From JAGNHS01 sp964609695 (GTDB lineage Bacteria; Bdellovibrionota; UBA2428): 64,000 nt of DNA. The stretch covers positions 124,001-188,000 of the forward strand of contig CAZSSP010000003.1 of the NCBI GenBank assembly GCA_964609695.1. The letters are read 5' to 3'. The position numbers and the translations under genes were made by a program. Shown here piece after piece: positions 9,157 through 18,852 of this stretch (positions are counted from its first letter, which is position 1; the number at the start of each line of letters is the position of its first letter). The notes under the pieces were generated by a model. It was not told the origin of the DNA and did not search any database. It saw nothing but the letters and a program-made list of their open reading frames with translations.

Positions 9157-11343
9157 GTGGCCACAAATTCTACTAAAGCGCCTTGGGCCTTATCCGTACA
9201 ATTTTTAAAAGGGGTTGGTGAAAAGTTAGCCTCTTTATTTAGAAAAGTACAAATCGAGAGTTATTGGGATTTACTTTTTCATTTACCTAGAGCTTACGAA
9301 GATCGTAGAAGATTTTGTAATTTTAAAGATATTGTTGAGAGTGTCGAAAAAAATCTTCCTGTTTTGGGGCAAGCGATTATTGAGGCTTATGTGCATCGAC
9401 GCGCTCCAGGAGGGCGTTCTTGGTTAGAAGCTACGGTTAGGGTTTTAGATCCTAAAGAATCTTCTTCAGTGACTCATTATTTAACATTTGTTTGGTTCCA
9501 TGAATCTCGCTTTATAGAAAAATCTTTTCCAGTTGGAAGTGTTGTACTTTTTCAGGGAAAGGCCCAGTCTTTTAGAGGTCGTCTACAAATGGCTCATCCT
9601 CAATTGCAAAAAACTGAAAAAGATATGGCTCCTTGGGAGTTTGGGAAAATTGTTCCCGTATATCCAGAGATTATGGGCGTTTCGACGAGAGTGATTCGTA
9701 AAATTCAATATCAAGCACTTATGAGGCCTGAGTTGGATTCTATTCCTGAAACATTACCCAAGGGAATGGCTGAGTCCCTTAAATTACCCGCATTGCCGGA
9801 ATCATTGCGTGAAATACATTTTCCTCAAAAATGGGATGCCCCACTTGGAAATGACGTTGAAAATGAGTCTGTATCGAGTCCGTTCTATCGTCGACTGGCT
9901 TTCGAGGAACTTTTTTATTTGTCTTTGGCTTTAAGTTTAAGAAGCCAAGCTAAACTTATGCAATCTTTTGAAACTCCTTTAAAAGTACCGAAGGTGCAAG
10001 AAAAGGCTACTGAGAAAATCGGCTGGTTAACTCAATTGCCCTTTGCTTTAACGGAGGCGCAAAAAAAAGCACTTTCAGAAATTTCTTCTGACATGACTGA
10101 AGCAGAAAAACCGATGCATAGGCTTTTGCAGGGTGATGTGGGTTCTGGAAAAACTATAGTGGCATTTTTATCGATGCTTCAGGCAACTTCAAGTGGATAC
10201 ACCTCAGTGATGATGGCTCCCACCGAACTCTTAGCCGACCAGCATTATAGGAATTTTATTAAATTATTTCCCGAATGGGCCGACAAAATTGTTTTATTAA
10301 AAGGCTCATTAACTGAAAAAGAAAAATTAGCGACTAAACGTGAACTTAGTTTTGGAAAAGCAAGAATAGCTATCGGAACCCAGGCCTTATTATTTGCAGA
10401 AAATATTTTTCAAGATTTAGCTTTGGTGGTGATTGATGAGCAGCATCGTTTTGGTGTGAAGCAGCGATTGGCTTTAAAGAAATTGAGCTTAGAGTGGGAG
10501 CCTCATTTATTAGTTATGACGGCAACCCCTATCCCTCGATCATTGGCTCTAACTCTTTATGGTGATTTAAAATTAAGTCAAATTAGAGAAAAACCAAAAG
10601 GTCGTCAGCCTATACGAACTCATTTATTACGTGAAAAATCTCGAGATAAATTAGTGGAACGACTCAAGGGATTTTTATCCGAAGGAAGGCAAATCTATAT
10701 GGTTTATCCTTTGGTTGAAGAAAACGAAGAACTTGATTTGAAAGATGTTCAAAGAGCTCATCAAGAATGGGGCAGTATTTTTACGGGATTTCGAGTAGCT
10801 CTTTTGCATGGTCAAATGAAAGCTCAAGAAAAAGATCGAGCGATGAGAGAGTTCGTTGAAGGACGAGCTCAAGTTTTGGTGGCTACTACTGTAATTGAGG
10901 TTGGAATTGATGTTCCTCGAGCGAGCGTGATGGTTATTGAGCATGCTGAAAGATTTGGACTGTCTCAGCTCCATCAGTTGAGGGGGCGTGTGGGGCGTGG
11001 TGATATTGAAAGTTTTTGTATACTTGTGACTCCGGATTGGCTTGGAGAAAAGTCTTATGAAAGACTTTCTATTATGGAAAAAACTGATGATGGATTTGTG
11101 ATTGCAGAAAAAGATTTAGAGCTTAGGGGCCCAGGTGAGTTTTTAGGGCAAAGACAAAGTGGATTGCCTCAATTTAGAGTGGCTCATCTTTTAAGAGATG
11201 TTGAAATTCTTGATGAAGCAAGAAAGAAATCCCAAGAATTACTTTTAGGGGACCCTTTATTAAAAAAACCTGAAAATGCATTCGTAAAAGAACATCTCAT
11301 GCGCTGGTGGGGCACTAAATTCGAACTATCTCTAAGTGGTTAG
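9157..11343 (+). CDS. recG: ATP-dependent DNA helicase RecG
   Basis: RecG remodels stalled forks and Holliday junctions. The product has 728 residues, somewhat longer than the E. coli protein. The N-terminal wedge/OB domain covers about residues 1-280. The helicase core has Walker A GDVGSGKT (residues 326-333), DEQH box VIDEQHRFG (Asp427) and motif III TATPIPRSLALT. The C-terminal helicase domain has VATTVIEVGIDVP and the conserved RecG segment HQLRGRVGRG. The start is a GTG after an AAAGGGGG tract that lies rather far upstream, so a small shift is possible. The stop overlaps the convergent gene by four bases. Confidence 0.96.
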   Translation: MATNSTKAPWALSVQFLKGVGEKLASLFRKVQIESYWDLLFHLPRAYEDRRRFCNFKDIVESVEKNLPVLGQAIIEAYVHRRAPGGRSWLEATVRVLDPKESSSVTHYLTFVWFHESRFIEKSFPVGSVVLFQGKAQSFRGRLQMAHPQLQKTEKDMAPWEFGKIVPVYPEIMGVSTRVIRKIQYQALMRPELDSIPETLPKGMAESLKLPALPESLREIHFPQKWDAPLGNDVENESVSSPFYRRLAFEELFYLSLALSLRSQAKLMQSFETPLKVPKVQEKATEKIGWLTQLPFALTEAQKKALSEISSDMTEAEKPMHRLLQGDVGSGKTIVAFLSMLQATSSGYTSVMMAPTELLADQHYRNFIKLFPEWADKIVLLKGSLTEKEKLATKRELSFGKARIAIGTQALLFAENIFQDLALVVIDEQHRFGVKQRLALKKLSLEWEPHLLVMTATPIPRSLALTLYGDLKLSQIREKPKGRQPIRTHLLREKSRDKLVERLKGFLSEGRQIYMVYPLVEENEELDLKDVQRAHQEWGSIFTGFRVALLHGQMKAQEKDRAMREFVEGRAQVLVATTVIEVGIDVPRASVMVIEHAERFGLSQLHQLRGRVGRGDIESFCILVTPDWLGEKSYERLSIMEKTDDGFVIAEKDLELRGPGEFLGQRQSGLPQFRVAHLLRDVEILDEARKKSQELLLGDPLLKKPENAFVKEHLMRWWGTKFELSLSG

Positions 11344-11870
11344 CGTTGCTGAGGAGCTTCGTTAATTTTAACGGCGTCTGAAGAGCCTTCTCCAGCGGTA
11401 GAGATTTCACTTAAGCAAAGACTTTGGTTTTTAAATAAAATTTCTACTATACCTTTTTTAGGAATCGAATTTCCAAATTTAGCGAGTTCTTTAACTAGGT
11501 CTAATTCTTTTACGTGAATATAAGAATGAGCTTTATCCCAGTATTCCACTTTAAATGAACTGCTAGTTTCCTTGATTTTATCTTTAGAAGCAGCCACTTT
11601 AAAGGTGAGTCTAAGAGTGACTAAATTCAAATCAGGATTTTTATCTCGGAAAAGATCAAACTTAGAAAAAAGCAAATCATCAAAGCCAGCGTTTGCGGGA
11701 TCCCAGTCATTGGCGATAAAAATGCTTGTTTTGGGAGCGATTTCTCCGGTTTTTTCATCGACAACATCGGCTGATTTATTTAAGCCCCAGAAAACTGGGC
11801 AAGTAGGGAGTTTGTCTGCAGCAAAGCTAAGTACACTTGTAAGACTTAGGATAAACGCTGAAATTTTCAT
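11340..11870 (-). CDS. small secreted hypothetical protein
   Basis: The ATG at 11870 is preceded by AAAGGAG and opens directly on a signal peptide (MKISAFILSLTSVLSFAAD), so I prefer it to upstream starts. The mature protein is about 158 residues, with two cysteines far apart (in TCPVFWG and SLCLSE), which could form a disulfide in the periplasm. I recognise no family. It follows the large LAS peptidase gene by 17 bases on the same strand, so the two are probably cotranscribed and may work together in the envelope. Confidence 0.8.
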   Translation of the reverse strand: MKISAFILSLTSVLSFAADKLPTCPVFWGLNKSADVVDEKTGEIAPKTSIFIANDWDPANAGFDDLLFSKFDLFRDKNPDLNLVTLRLTFKVAASKDKIKETSSSFKVEYWDKAHSYIHVKELDLVKELAKFGNSIPKKGIVEILFKNQSLCLSEISTAGEGSSDAVKINEAPQQR

Positions 11871-11887
11871 AAACTTATTATACTCCT

Positions 11888-14059
11888 TTAATTGGCCAAT
11901 GTGGGACAAGCATTTGGATCAACTTTAAAGTTGCCACAAACTTCTCGGGTTTTTTTGCTGTTAGGAAAACATACGTGGATATGATTATGGTGTCCATCTT
12001 CATAGCGACAGCTTCTTAAGTTAGGATCATTGAATAGAATCGTTTCACCGCCAAAATCCTTAGCCATATTGATAAATTTTTGAGTGATGCTCGGACTGTA
12101 AGCATTGTCACGGAAAGTAAGAGGTTCATCTTTAAATTCATCTTTTCTAAAGGGTCTTATGTCTACACAATTTCCAATGGTGTGCGAACTATGATCATTA
12201 AAATACATCGCATCGACTTTTGAAATATCTCCCCAAGAAAGTCGGTAAGCAGAATCTTTATAAGCTATTCCCGCTGGAGCTTGTTTTCGCCATTCTTGCA
12301 TGAGTGCAGTGAAGGCACAGGCTGTGATAGGTGAGGCGTAAGCATCATTTCCATTAAGTCCGGCGTTATAGTGAAAACTTCCGCAGGGTCCAACGCTAGG
12401 GGCTTTAGGGTTTAAAGGAATTTGAACCAATCCTGCTTCTCTTACGAGTACAGATCTCCCTTTTCTAGTTGTTGTATAAAGTGCAGGTGAGGTTTTGAAG
12501 TACGGAGTTACATAATGTTTATCGGCTATCATTTTTTTAATTTCCCAAGTAAAAGAAGGTTCACTAAGGGTTTTTGTATCGGTGAGTTTGGCTAAGGTTA
12601 AATTAGGATCAGCTTTATAGCCATGAGAATAAAACCAACTCATAACAGTCGGGTCTCTGCTGCCAGGTTTACCTATGAGTCTTAGAATTTCATTGACCCG
12701 TGATTTGGGGTCGCGAGCTTCTTCTTGAACCATTACGTCAACTAAGCGGTCTTCATAATCTTGGCTTCCAGGGGTGAGTCCTTCGAATCTATAAGCATAT
12801 TTTTGAATCAGTAAAGCTCGTTCTTCACTGTCGAGGCGTTTGGGATCGTATCGAGTCCAGGCTTGTTCGTTGAGTTCGTCGACAAGATTTTTCATCTCCT
12901 CAAAATGAGCGTAACAATCATTTTTATCATCTTGGCTTTTAAATTTTTCTTGGTCACAGAATTTTTTTAAACTTTGACTTAAGTGATAATCGGTTTTGTC
13001 TTGGAGGTTGACACCTTTTTCTCTCAAAAAGATATTGTTGTTTCTTCGAAGCCGGGCCACAGCATTTACGTTATGCCAGATTGCAGTTTCCATATGGGGC
13101 TGTCCTATGGCACCTACAACTCGATTGGCATATTCATTGGTGACGGCACCGTGTAGAAAATTTCTAGAAATTTCATTTGTGTAAGCTTTACCATTGAAAC
13201 TATTTGAACCCACAACAAAATTAGATGTGTTGTAAGTGACTCCCGGCGCGTTGCTTTCATGGTTTTCAAGAAAAATTAATTTTTTCACATAATCCATGGC
13301 GTTTACAGTTTCTTTAATATGAACGTTGCCTTTAGAATTTTCATCGAGCATTTCCACATTTTGAATGAAGTGATCTATGTTGGCTGGAGTGTCTTCACGG
13401 TATTCTCGTGATTTGTGCATTTTATCTGAAACATCTTTCCAGAAATAAGAATTGAGATCTTGGAGCGGTTCCTCAAGAGTGTTTTGGCATCTTGTTCGAT
13501 TCCAGTCCTTTTTGAGGTGGTATTCGCACCAGTTTTTAATTTGTTCTTTTAGTAAATCTAATAAATTGGATTTTTCTTTGTGTGTTAAATAAAGATTATT
13601 TTTTCTTTGGAGGCGAGCAATGCTGTTTCCAAATTGCCAAACCTTAAGAGCAAAGTCAGGTTTTCCAAGAGACATAGTCACTTGAGCCAAATAAGAGTTT
13701 ACAATTTGTGAGTGATATTGATTTCTTTCTTCTTTGTCTTTGTAGGGGACAAGTTTTCCCTCATCATTTAAATATCCATCGGGCCCTATAACGTAATCTG
13801 GAAACTGAACCGGAATACCTTTTTCGAGTATCTCATCAGATTTATTACTTCCACTAACTGAGGAAGATTGAGACATGTGCCGTTGGGCTTCGTCTAAAGT
13901 TATGGAGTTTATTTTTTTGGTATAGAGTAGAGATTCTTTGAGGTCTGGTTCCCTCATTAGAGGAATGGCGTCAGCAGCTTTTAAGGCTGTTGAACTCATG
14001 AAAAAGAGTATAGCTGCGCTCATAAACAGCATAGAAAATGAGCGGCACAGGCTTCTCAT
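11888..14059 (-). CDS. large secreted LAS-type (M15/M74-like) metallopeptidase
   Basis: The 723-residue product has an N-terminal signal peptide (about 1-28). The C-terminal 180 residues carry the zinc signatures of LAS peptidases: HTIGNCVD around residue 626 (H-x6-D) and the H-x-H element in GHHNHIHV around residue 690. Enzymes of this fold cut peptidoglycan peptides, D-Ala or meso-DAP bonds, as in MepA and VanY. The long N-terminal part is helical and contains an internal repeat: two related blocks with SYLAQVTMSLGKPDFALKVW and NRVVGAIGQPHMETAIWH are followed by Arg-rich and NN-containing segments. Its function is unknown. A role in cell-wall turnover or in attack on another cell's wall is inferred. 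Confidence 0.75.
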   Translation of the reverse strand: MRSLCRSFSMLFMSAAILFFMSSTALKAADAIPLMREPDLKESLLYTKKINSITLDEAQRHMSQSSSVSGSNKSDEILEKGIPVQFPDYVIGPDGYLNDEGKLVPYKDKEERNQYHSQIVNSYLAQVTMSLGKPDFALKVWQFGNSIARLQRKNNLYLTHKEKSNLLDLLKEQIKNWCEYHLKKDWNRTRCQNTLEEPLQDLNSYFWKDVSDKMHKSREYREDTPANIDHFIQNVEMLDENSKGNVHIKETVNAMDYVKKLIFLENHESNAPGVTYNTSNFVVGSNSFNGKAYTNEISRNFLHGAVTNEYANRVVGAIGQPHMETAIWHNVNAVARLRRNNNIFLREKGVNLQDKTDYHLSQSLKKFCDQEKFKSQDDKNDCYAHFEEMKNLVDELNEQAWTRYDPKRLDSEERALLIQKYAYRFEGLTPGSQDYEDRLVDVMVQEEARDPKSRVNEILRLIGKPGSRDPTVMSWFYSHGYKADPNLTLAKLTDTKTLSEPSFTWEIKKMIADKHYVTPYFKTSPALYTTTRKGRSVLVREAGLVQIPLNPKAPSVGPCGSFHYNAGLNGNDAYASPITACAFTALMQEWRKQAPAGIAYKDSAYRLSWGDISKVDAMYFNDHSSHTIGNCVDIRPFRKDEFKDEPLTFRDNAYSPSITQKFINMAKDFGGETILFNDPNLRSCRYEDGHHNHIHVCFPNSKKTREVCGNFKVDPNACPTLAN

Positions 14060-14241
14060 GAAATAGTTCCCCCACTCACCATTCTACGCCTCATAATGGA
14101 AAAAAGGGCTCCTGGGTACCGCCAAATATTTGAAATTAATGAGGAAAATTGTATACATTTTGATCGATTGTCTAAGAGTTAGACAGCTGCTGCTGGAAGT
14201 AGGGCTTGTGTGTGAAGCTTGGCCTTGTTAAATGGGGGGGT

Positions 14242-14421
14242 ATGAGCTTTTGGCATTTATTACTTCTTTTTCTTATTTTGTTGTTTGTAATGGGTCCTAA
14301 CAAGATTGAAGGAATTGGTGTTTCATTAGGTCGAGCTATTCGCGGTTTTAAAAAAGGTCTTCATGAAGGTGAAGAAGAAGCTAAAACTCCTAATCAAAAT
14401 AAAAGCGAAAATCCTGCTTAA
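14242..14421 (+). CDS. tatA: TatA/TatE-like twin-arginine translocase subunit
   Basis: TatA forms the protein-conducting assembly of the Tat system in the inner membrane. From ATG 14242 the product is 59 residues: a transmembrane helix (FWHLLLLFLILLFV), the hinge MGPNK where most relatives have FGPxK, an amphipathic helix with LGRAIRGFKKGLHE, then an acidic tail. The start is uncertain. The ATG is only one base after seven G, while a GTG at 14212 has AGGG at good spacing and would add ten residues. No tatB or tatC is nearby, so this is an orphan copy. A 40-residue relative may lie at 62443. Confidence 0.8.
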   Translation: MSFWHLLLLFLILLFVMGPNKIEGIGVSLGRAIRGFKKGLHEGEEEAKTPNQNKSENPA

Positions 14422-14425
14422 ATTT

Positions 14426-15583
14426 TTAGAATCCTAAGCTTTGCTTATGAAGTTCGCCTGAGGCTTCGTCAACAAAAACCTCTGAATCTTTTGTTGAAAA
14501 TCTAATTCGCTCCCCTTTTAAAACCTGACTTTCTTTTTTTACTGTAGCCACATGTTTTAAAATGATCTGACCACTTTGAGGGTCAAATTCTGCTTCTTGG
14601 CACTGAGCCGTTCGATCGCTGGTTTCTATAGTGACATCACCTTGAAGGTAAAGTCTATCGGCCTCGGGATTTTTAGGGTTGCTAGCGTAGATGAGCTTTT
14701 CGCTTCTCATTTTAATTTTATCTCGAGTGACGGCGTCAACCTTACCGTGGGCTTCCATTTTATCGAGTTCACCACTCTCGTTAAAATAAACAGTCATACC
14801 ATCTGAGTAGAGGTCAATTTTTTCAAGTTTGGCAACGATTTTTCTTCCGGCTTTTTCGGGATTACTTTCTAATTCTAGCCTTTCGATTTCGCCACCCTCA
14901 CTGTTTTTTTTAGCGGCTTTCTTTTTATCTTTAAAAATAGTTTTTAAGCTATCTCCTAGGAGTTGCATTTTGTCGGAATAAACTTTGACTTCACCTAAGA
15001 ACGTCGCAAAGTTTTGAGCGGGTTGGATGTTAACTCTTTCAGAAAGTATTTTTAAATCATTTTGTTTATGGTTTTTCTTTTGAGCGCTCACATCGGATAA
15101 TATTTGATAGAAATCTTTTTTAGTTTCAATTTTTAAACCTCGGCCGCTAATTTCCATTTCATCTCCTGATTGACGTGCGGCTCTGAGGGCTCTGATGGAG
15201 TCTTCGCTAGTGAGAATTCCGCTAGAGTTTTCGTAATCTAAACTTTCCGTCTGAAATAATGTCCCATCGGGACTGAGCAACGAACAGTTTTTTCGGAGGC
15301 TGAGGTCCTGGCTAAGAGTTTGAATGATTCCTTCATTAGCCATAATTTTGTAAGGCTCACTTTGATGATTCCAAATTAATGTTTCTGGCATTCTCACGGT
15401 GCTGAGATTTTGTTTTTGATAAACTTCTGCGGAATCGGCCTTCATTGAGAAGCGCTTTTTTTGGCGATGAACATCGATCATTTGAAAACGATGTATTTCC
15501 ACGTCTGGCTTGCCCGTCGGAAACGTTAATGCGGCGAGCAAATATCCTTTGCTCTTAAGTGCTTTGTGCAATTTCCGATTCAT
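14426..15583 (-). CDS. LptC/OstA-like LPS-transport periplasmic protein
   Basis: The 385-residue product starts at ATG 15583. Residues about 30-190 resemble LptC (phrases such as FSMKADSAEVYQ and DLSLRKNC, alternating short strands). The remainder resembles the OstA/LptA beta-jellyroll repeat (FLGEVKVYSDKMQLLGDSL, LYLQGDVTIETSDRTAQCQEA). LptC and LptA bridge LPS from the inner-membrane LptBFG pump to the outer membrane. A fused LptC-LptA-like protein would be a continuous bridge, but this is an inference. The N-terminal hydrophobic segment is short (YLLAALTF), weaker than a usual LptC anchor. No lptB is adjacent. The stop is five bases from the convergent tatA stop. Confidence 0.6.
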   Translation of the reverse strand: MNRKLHKALKSKGYLLAALTFPTGKPDVEIHRFQMIDVHRQKKRFSMKADSAEVYQKQNLSTVRMPETLIWNHQSEPYKIMANEGIIQTLSQDLSLRKNCSLLSPDGTLFQTESLDYENSSGILTSEDSIRALRAARQSGDEMEISGRGLKIETKKDFYQILSDVSAQKKNHKQNDLKILSERVNIQPAQNFATFLGEVKVYSDKMQLLGDSLKTIFKDKKKAAKKNSEGGEIERLELESNPEKAGRKIVAKLEKIDLYSDGMTVYFNESGELDKMEAHGKVDAVTRDKIKMRSEKLIYASNPKNPEADRLYLQGDVTIETSDRTAQCQEAEFDPQSGQIILKHVATVKKESQVLKGERIRFSTKDSEVFVDEASGELHKQSLGF

Positions 15584-15602
15584 TCTCAATGTATAATTTA
15601 CA

Positions 15603-17192
15603 ATGAGTATGAGGAAAATTCTTCCATTAATTATTTTCTTAAGCGCTTTTACGACTCAATCAAAGGAACCTTGGCCTTTTGACCAAAGAAATATCCTTCT
15701 TGTTCGCGTTAGTGGAGATGACTATCCAGATGATGCGAGTTTGGCTCAGATTATGGATGTCTTTGTTGAGCGGGGTCGTATTCGATGGGTCACTCAAAAG
15801 GGTGATCCTGCACAAATAGTTCCTTTGCAAGTTCCGGTGGATTTTCCATGGCATTCTGCCCCTAGTGTGCGAGCTATGGGTTTAAAGTATAAGGCTGATG
15901 GAATTCTATATTTTGTTCAAGAAGGTATTGGGACTGAGCTTCGTTGGTATTCAACCTTAGACGGTCTCCCGATGGTTATTGAAAGTGTCAAAATTCCGGC
16001 GGCAGGTTCAGATGCTAAATGGCAAGAACAAAGAAGGGCCCGGCTCAAGGAATGGGCTCATCAAATTTGGGATCAAATTCCAGGAAATGGTTATGTGGTT
16101 CAACGACGTGGGAACGAAGCCTTGGTTGAGGGTCTTGATCCTGCTAGAATAAAAGTGGGTCAGCGTATCGATTTTATCAGAATAGATAAGGTGAATAGGC
16201 ATCCCATTTTAAAGACACTTTCTCAGATCGAAAGTTCAGCGACCGGATATGGTGAAGTGACTTCGATACAAAAAAATCAATCACAAGTAAAAATTCAATT
16301 TGAATCTGAAATAGATCCTATACAAGAAGGTGATAGATATTCCTATCAAGTTGTTGCTAAGGCGACCCCTTCAGCCCCTATCTCTGAATCTGTGGAAAAT
16401 GAAGTTTCACAAAACACTCAGAGTGCCGAGCCTCAAGAGAATTCTCCTCAAACACAAGAAACTCCTTCGGGACTTTTATTTTTCAATAATACTAAAAAAA
16501 TATTTGATCTTTATGCTGGGTTCAGTTTTGGGCAAATCACTCATGATGAAACAATCACTTCAACTTCGCGTTCAATGAAGAGTTCGAGTTTTTCTCCTGG
16601 ATTTGATTTAGGTTCAACATTTTATATAACTCGATCTTGGATTTCGGGCCTTGATTATTCTCAAACGGTGGCAAAATTTACTGATGTTCATCCTGGTTAC
16701 GGAAGAACAAAAGTTAATTCTGGATTGAGCACTTACAAAATATTTGGTGGTTATCGTTTTCTCATTGAAGAAGGCGTGACTTCATCGGCTGAACTCAGGG
16801 TTACTGCGGGCTATCGTAGTTGGGCTTTGGCCATGGAAGATATTGGCGGAAGTATTGCTCCTTCAGCAAAATCTTATGAAGGTCTAGAGCTGGGAGTGCT
16901 TGTTGGCTTTCCTATTTATAAGGGAGTAGGAGCTTCTTTTAGTGGTGGAAAAATGTTGGGAGCCAGTTTGAGTGAGAAACCACGAACGAGTGGAGATACT
17001 CCTGATGCGAGTTTCTGGCATTTTGGTGGTGGGCTTTCTTATGACATCAAGGGTAAGGGTGAGGCCCGTATTGGTTATAGAATTGAAACGGGTGAAACAA
17101 ATTTCGATGGACAGGGTCAGCGCGGAACTAAAGCGAGCACAACTCTAGCTAAAAGAAGTTATTTTACTTGTAGCTACATAAACGCATTTTAA
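15603..17192 (+). CDS. outer-membrane beta-barrel protein with periplasmic N-terminal domain
   Basis: The 529-residue protein has a signal peptide (MRKILPLIIFLSAFTTQS). A soluble domain follows, to about residue 270, ending with a Ser/Pro/Gln-rich linker. The last 230 residues have the alternating, Gly/aromatic-rich pattern of an eight-to-ten-strand outer-membrane barrel and end in a terminal Phe (SYINAF), the usual barrel-insertion signal. A TATAAT sits only five bases before the ATG (15592-15597), so the transcript may be nearly leaderless, or begin at the second ATG (15609). It is divergent from the LptC-like gene across 19 bases. No named family recognised. Confidence 0.75.
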   Translation: MSMRKILPLIIFLSAFTTQSKEPWPFDQRNILLVRVSGDDYPDDASLAQIMDVFVERGRIRWVTQKGDPAQIVPLQVPVDFPWHSAPSVRAMGLKYKADGILYFVQEGIGTELRWYSTLDGLPMVIESVKIPAAGSDAKWQEQRRARLKEWAHQIWDQIPGNGYVVQRRGNEALVEGLDPARIKVGQRIDFIRIDKVNRHPILKTLSQIESSATGYGEVTSIQKNQSQVKIQFESEIDPIQEGDRYSYQVVAKATPSAPISESVENEVSQNTQSAEPQENSPQTQETPSGLLFFNNTKKIFDLYAGFSFGQITHDETITSTSRSMKSSSFSPGFDLGSTFYITRSWISGLDYSQTVAKFTDVHPGYGRTKVNSGLSTYKIFGGYRFLIEEGVTSSAELRVTAGYRSWALAMEDIGGSIAPSAKSYEGLELGVLVGFPIYKGVGASFSGGKMLGASLSEKPRTSGDTPDASFWHFGGGLSYDIKGKGEARIGYRIETGETNFDGQGQRGTKASTTLAKRSYFTCSYINAF

Positions 17193-17256
17193 TACTGCGC
17201 TGATAAACGGACCTTTTAATCTATTCCCTTCTTTAACTTCAAATTGCTCAATACAT

Positions 17257-18744
17257 TTACTCTTGAGCAGCTGGGGGCTTGGGCAGTGATCCTGGAGTAT
17301 TAACCAACATGGCTTTGGGTACACTTTTATTTAAAAGTCCTATTACAGCGAGCCTATCTTTTACGGCTTTACTGACATTACTTTGAGAATATTCATGTTG
17401 ATAATATGATAATAGCATTCTGCTTTCTTCAGAATCTGGGTGAGCGTTAATGAAATCAGGAGTTCCCATCTTTTTCAAATACGCTACAAGCTCAGAGGAG
17501 TTTTTAGGTTTGTTTTGGCGAAGCACATAAATCTGTTTGATGAAATCTAAGCTGTAATCACGAGACATGGGGTCTTTGTTTTCACCAACATCAGCAATCA
17601 ATCGGGCCAATTCTTCGTTAGTAGTGTTGGGGAGTAATTGATCTAGTTTTAATTGATTAGGATCTGATGAATTATGCTTATAATTTGCATTCGCTACAAT
17701 GGCTAACTCTCTAATTTCTATTCGGCTATTTTCTGACTGTTTAGCATAGGCCTCCAATACATCTCCTTCTTTGTCTCCGCTTCTTTTTTGGTAAAACTCG
17801 TTAATACTCGTATAAAGATTGGGAAAATCTTTTTTAACTTTCTCTAGTCCTTTGGCTTCATCATGAAAGAAATTGGGATTTTTCAGGTTTTCTGTAGCTT
17901 GTTTGAATAAGTCGAGTTTAGCTTTATTTTCTTTGGCCCCAATGTAATCGGCAAGACGTCCAACTTTACTGATTTGAGAACCTAACTCAACTTTTTCCTT
18001 TTCGCTTAAAAGGACTCCTGGTTTTTCTCTATCTTTTATATAAGAGGCAAAGGCTTTGGGGTTTTTCTTTTGATCTTTTAATGCAGCAAAGCAACGACTA
18101 CCTAGTTTTTGGTATAAAGATTGATAGACACTATTGTTGCTCAAATTTTCGAAATCACCCCAATCAAGATTGTCTTCGGCTTTTGATAGAATCCAGGGAT
18201 TGTTTTCAGCGGGTATCATGCCAATTAATTTCTTAAAAGAAACTTCAGTAGGAGCCTTATCAGTAAGCATGACAGAGTTAATTCCATCGTTGGATTTCTC
18301 GATAAGGAGTTGAATGCGTCCGAGAGCTTTAATCTCATCTATACTCAGTTCGCTATTGTTGTGCCTGATTGTTTCAAAGGCCTGAGTGATAGCGTTTTTA
18401 TAAGCTTTGGCTTTCTCTGGATAGTTTTCTGGATCGGTTTTTTTTAAGGCTTGAAGTGCTTTTGCTTCTTCGTTCATGAGTCGATTGAGGTACCAGTATT
18501 TTGTGGAAGATTCTTCTTTGGGATTTTTGATATCTTGGGGGCACTCAAAAATTGAGCTGAGTTTTATTTTAAAGCGTTCAGCTTCACTTTGAGTTTTTAA
18601 GGAACTGAAAATTTCCTTTTCAGCTGAAGTAGATAATACTTCAGTTTTTACTTTGCTGTGATTGTTAGACCCAGCAAAAATTTGAGAGGCTGATAAGATT
18701 GAGCAAGTTAAAGAGACTCTTTTGAATTTTTGAATTCTCAACAT
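17257..18744 (-). CDS. secreted helical hypothetical protein
   Basis: The 495-residue product has an N-terminal signal peptide (about 1-25, ending at QIFAGS). The mature part is strongly charged, mostly helical and low in cysteine, with a Pro-rich end (LPKPPAAQE). No catalytic motif is evident. I do not recognise the family. It converges on the barrel-protein gene; the 64-base gap between them holds only a short GCTCAA/TTGAGC inverted repeat at its end. Confidence 0.75.
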   Translation of the reverse strand: MLRIQKFKRVSLTCSILSASQIFAGSNNHSKVKTEVLSTSAEKEIFSSLKTQSEAERFKIKLSSIFECPQDIKNPKEESSTKYWYLNRLMNEEAKALQALKKTDPENYPEKAKAYKNAITQAFETIRHNNSELSIDEIKALGRIQLLIEKSNDGINSVMLTDKAPTEVSFKKLIGMIPAENNPWILSKAEDNLDWGDFENLSNNSVYQSLYQKLGSRCFAALKDQKKNPKAFASYIKDREKPGVLLSEKEKVELGSQISKVGRLADYIGAKENKAKLDLFKQATENLKNPNFFHDEAKGLEKVKKDFPNLYTSINEFYQKRSGDKEGDVLEAYAKQSENSRIEIRELAIVANANYKHNSSDPNQLKLDQLLPNTTNEELARLIADVGENKDPMSRDYSLDFIKQIYVLRQNKPKNSSELVAYLKKMGTPDFINAHPDSEESRMLLSYYQHEYSQSNVSKAVKDRLAVIGLLNKSVPKAMLVNTPGSLPKPPAAQE

Positions 18745-18852
18745 ATGAATACATTATGAGGCATTTAATGTTAAAAAAGAAGGAATCCTGACTAAGCTTT
18801 TCGAGCGAATTATTGAAATATCGTCAAGTTTATAGAAGTTACTGACAATAAG

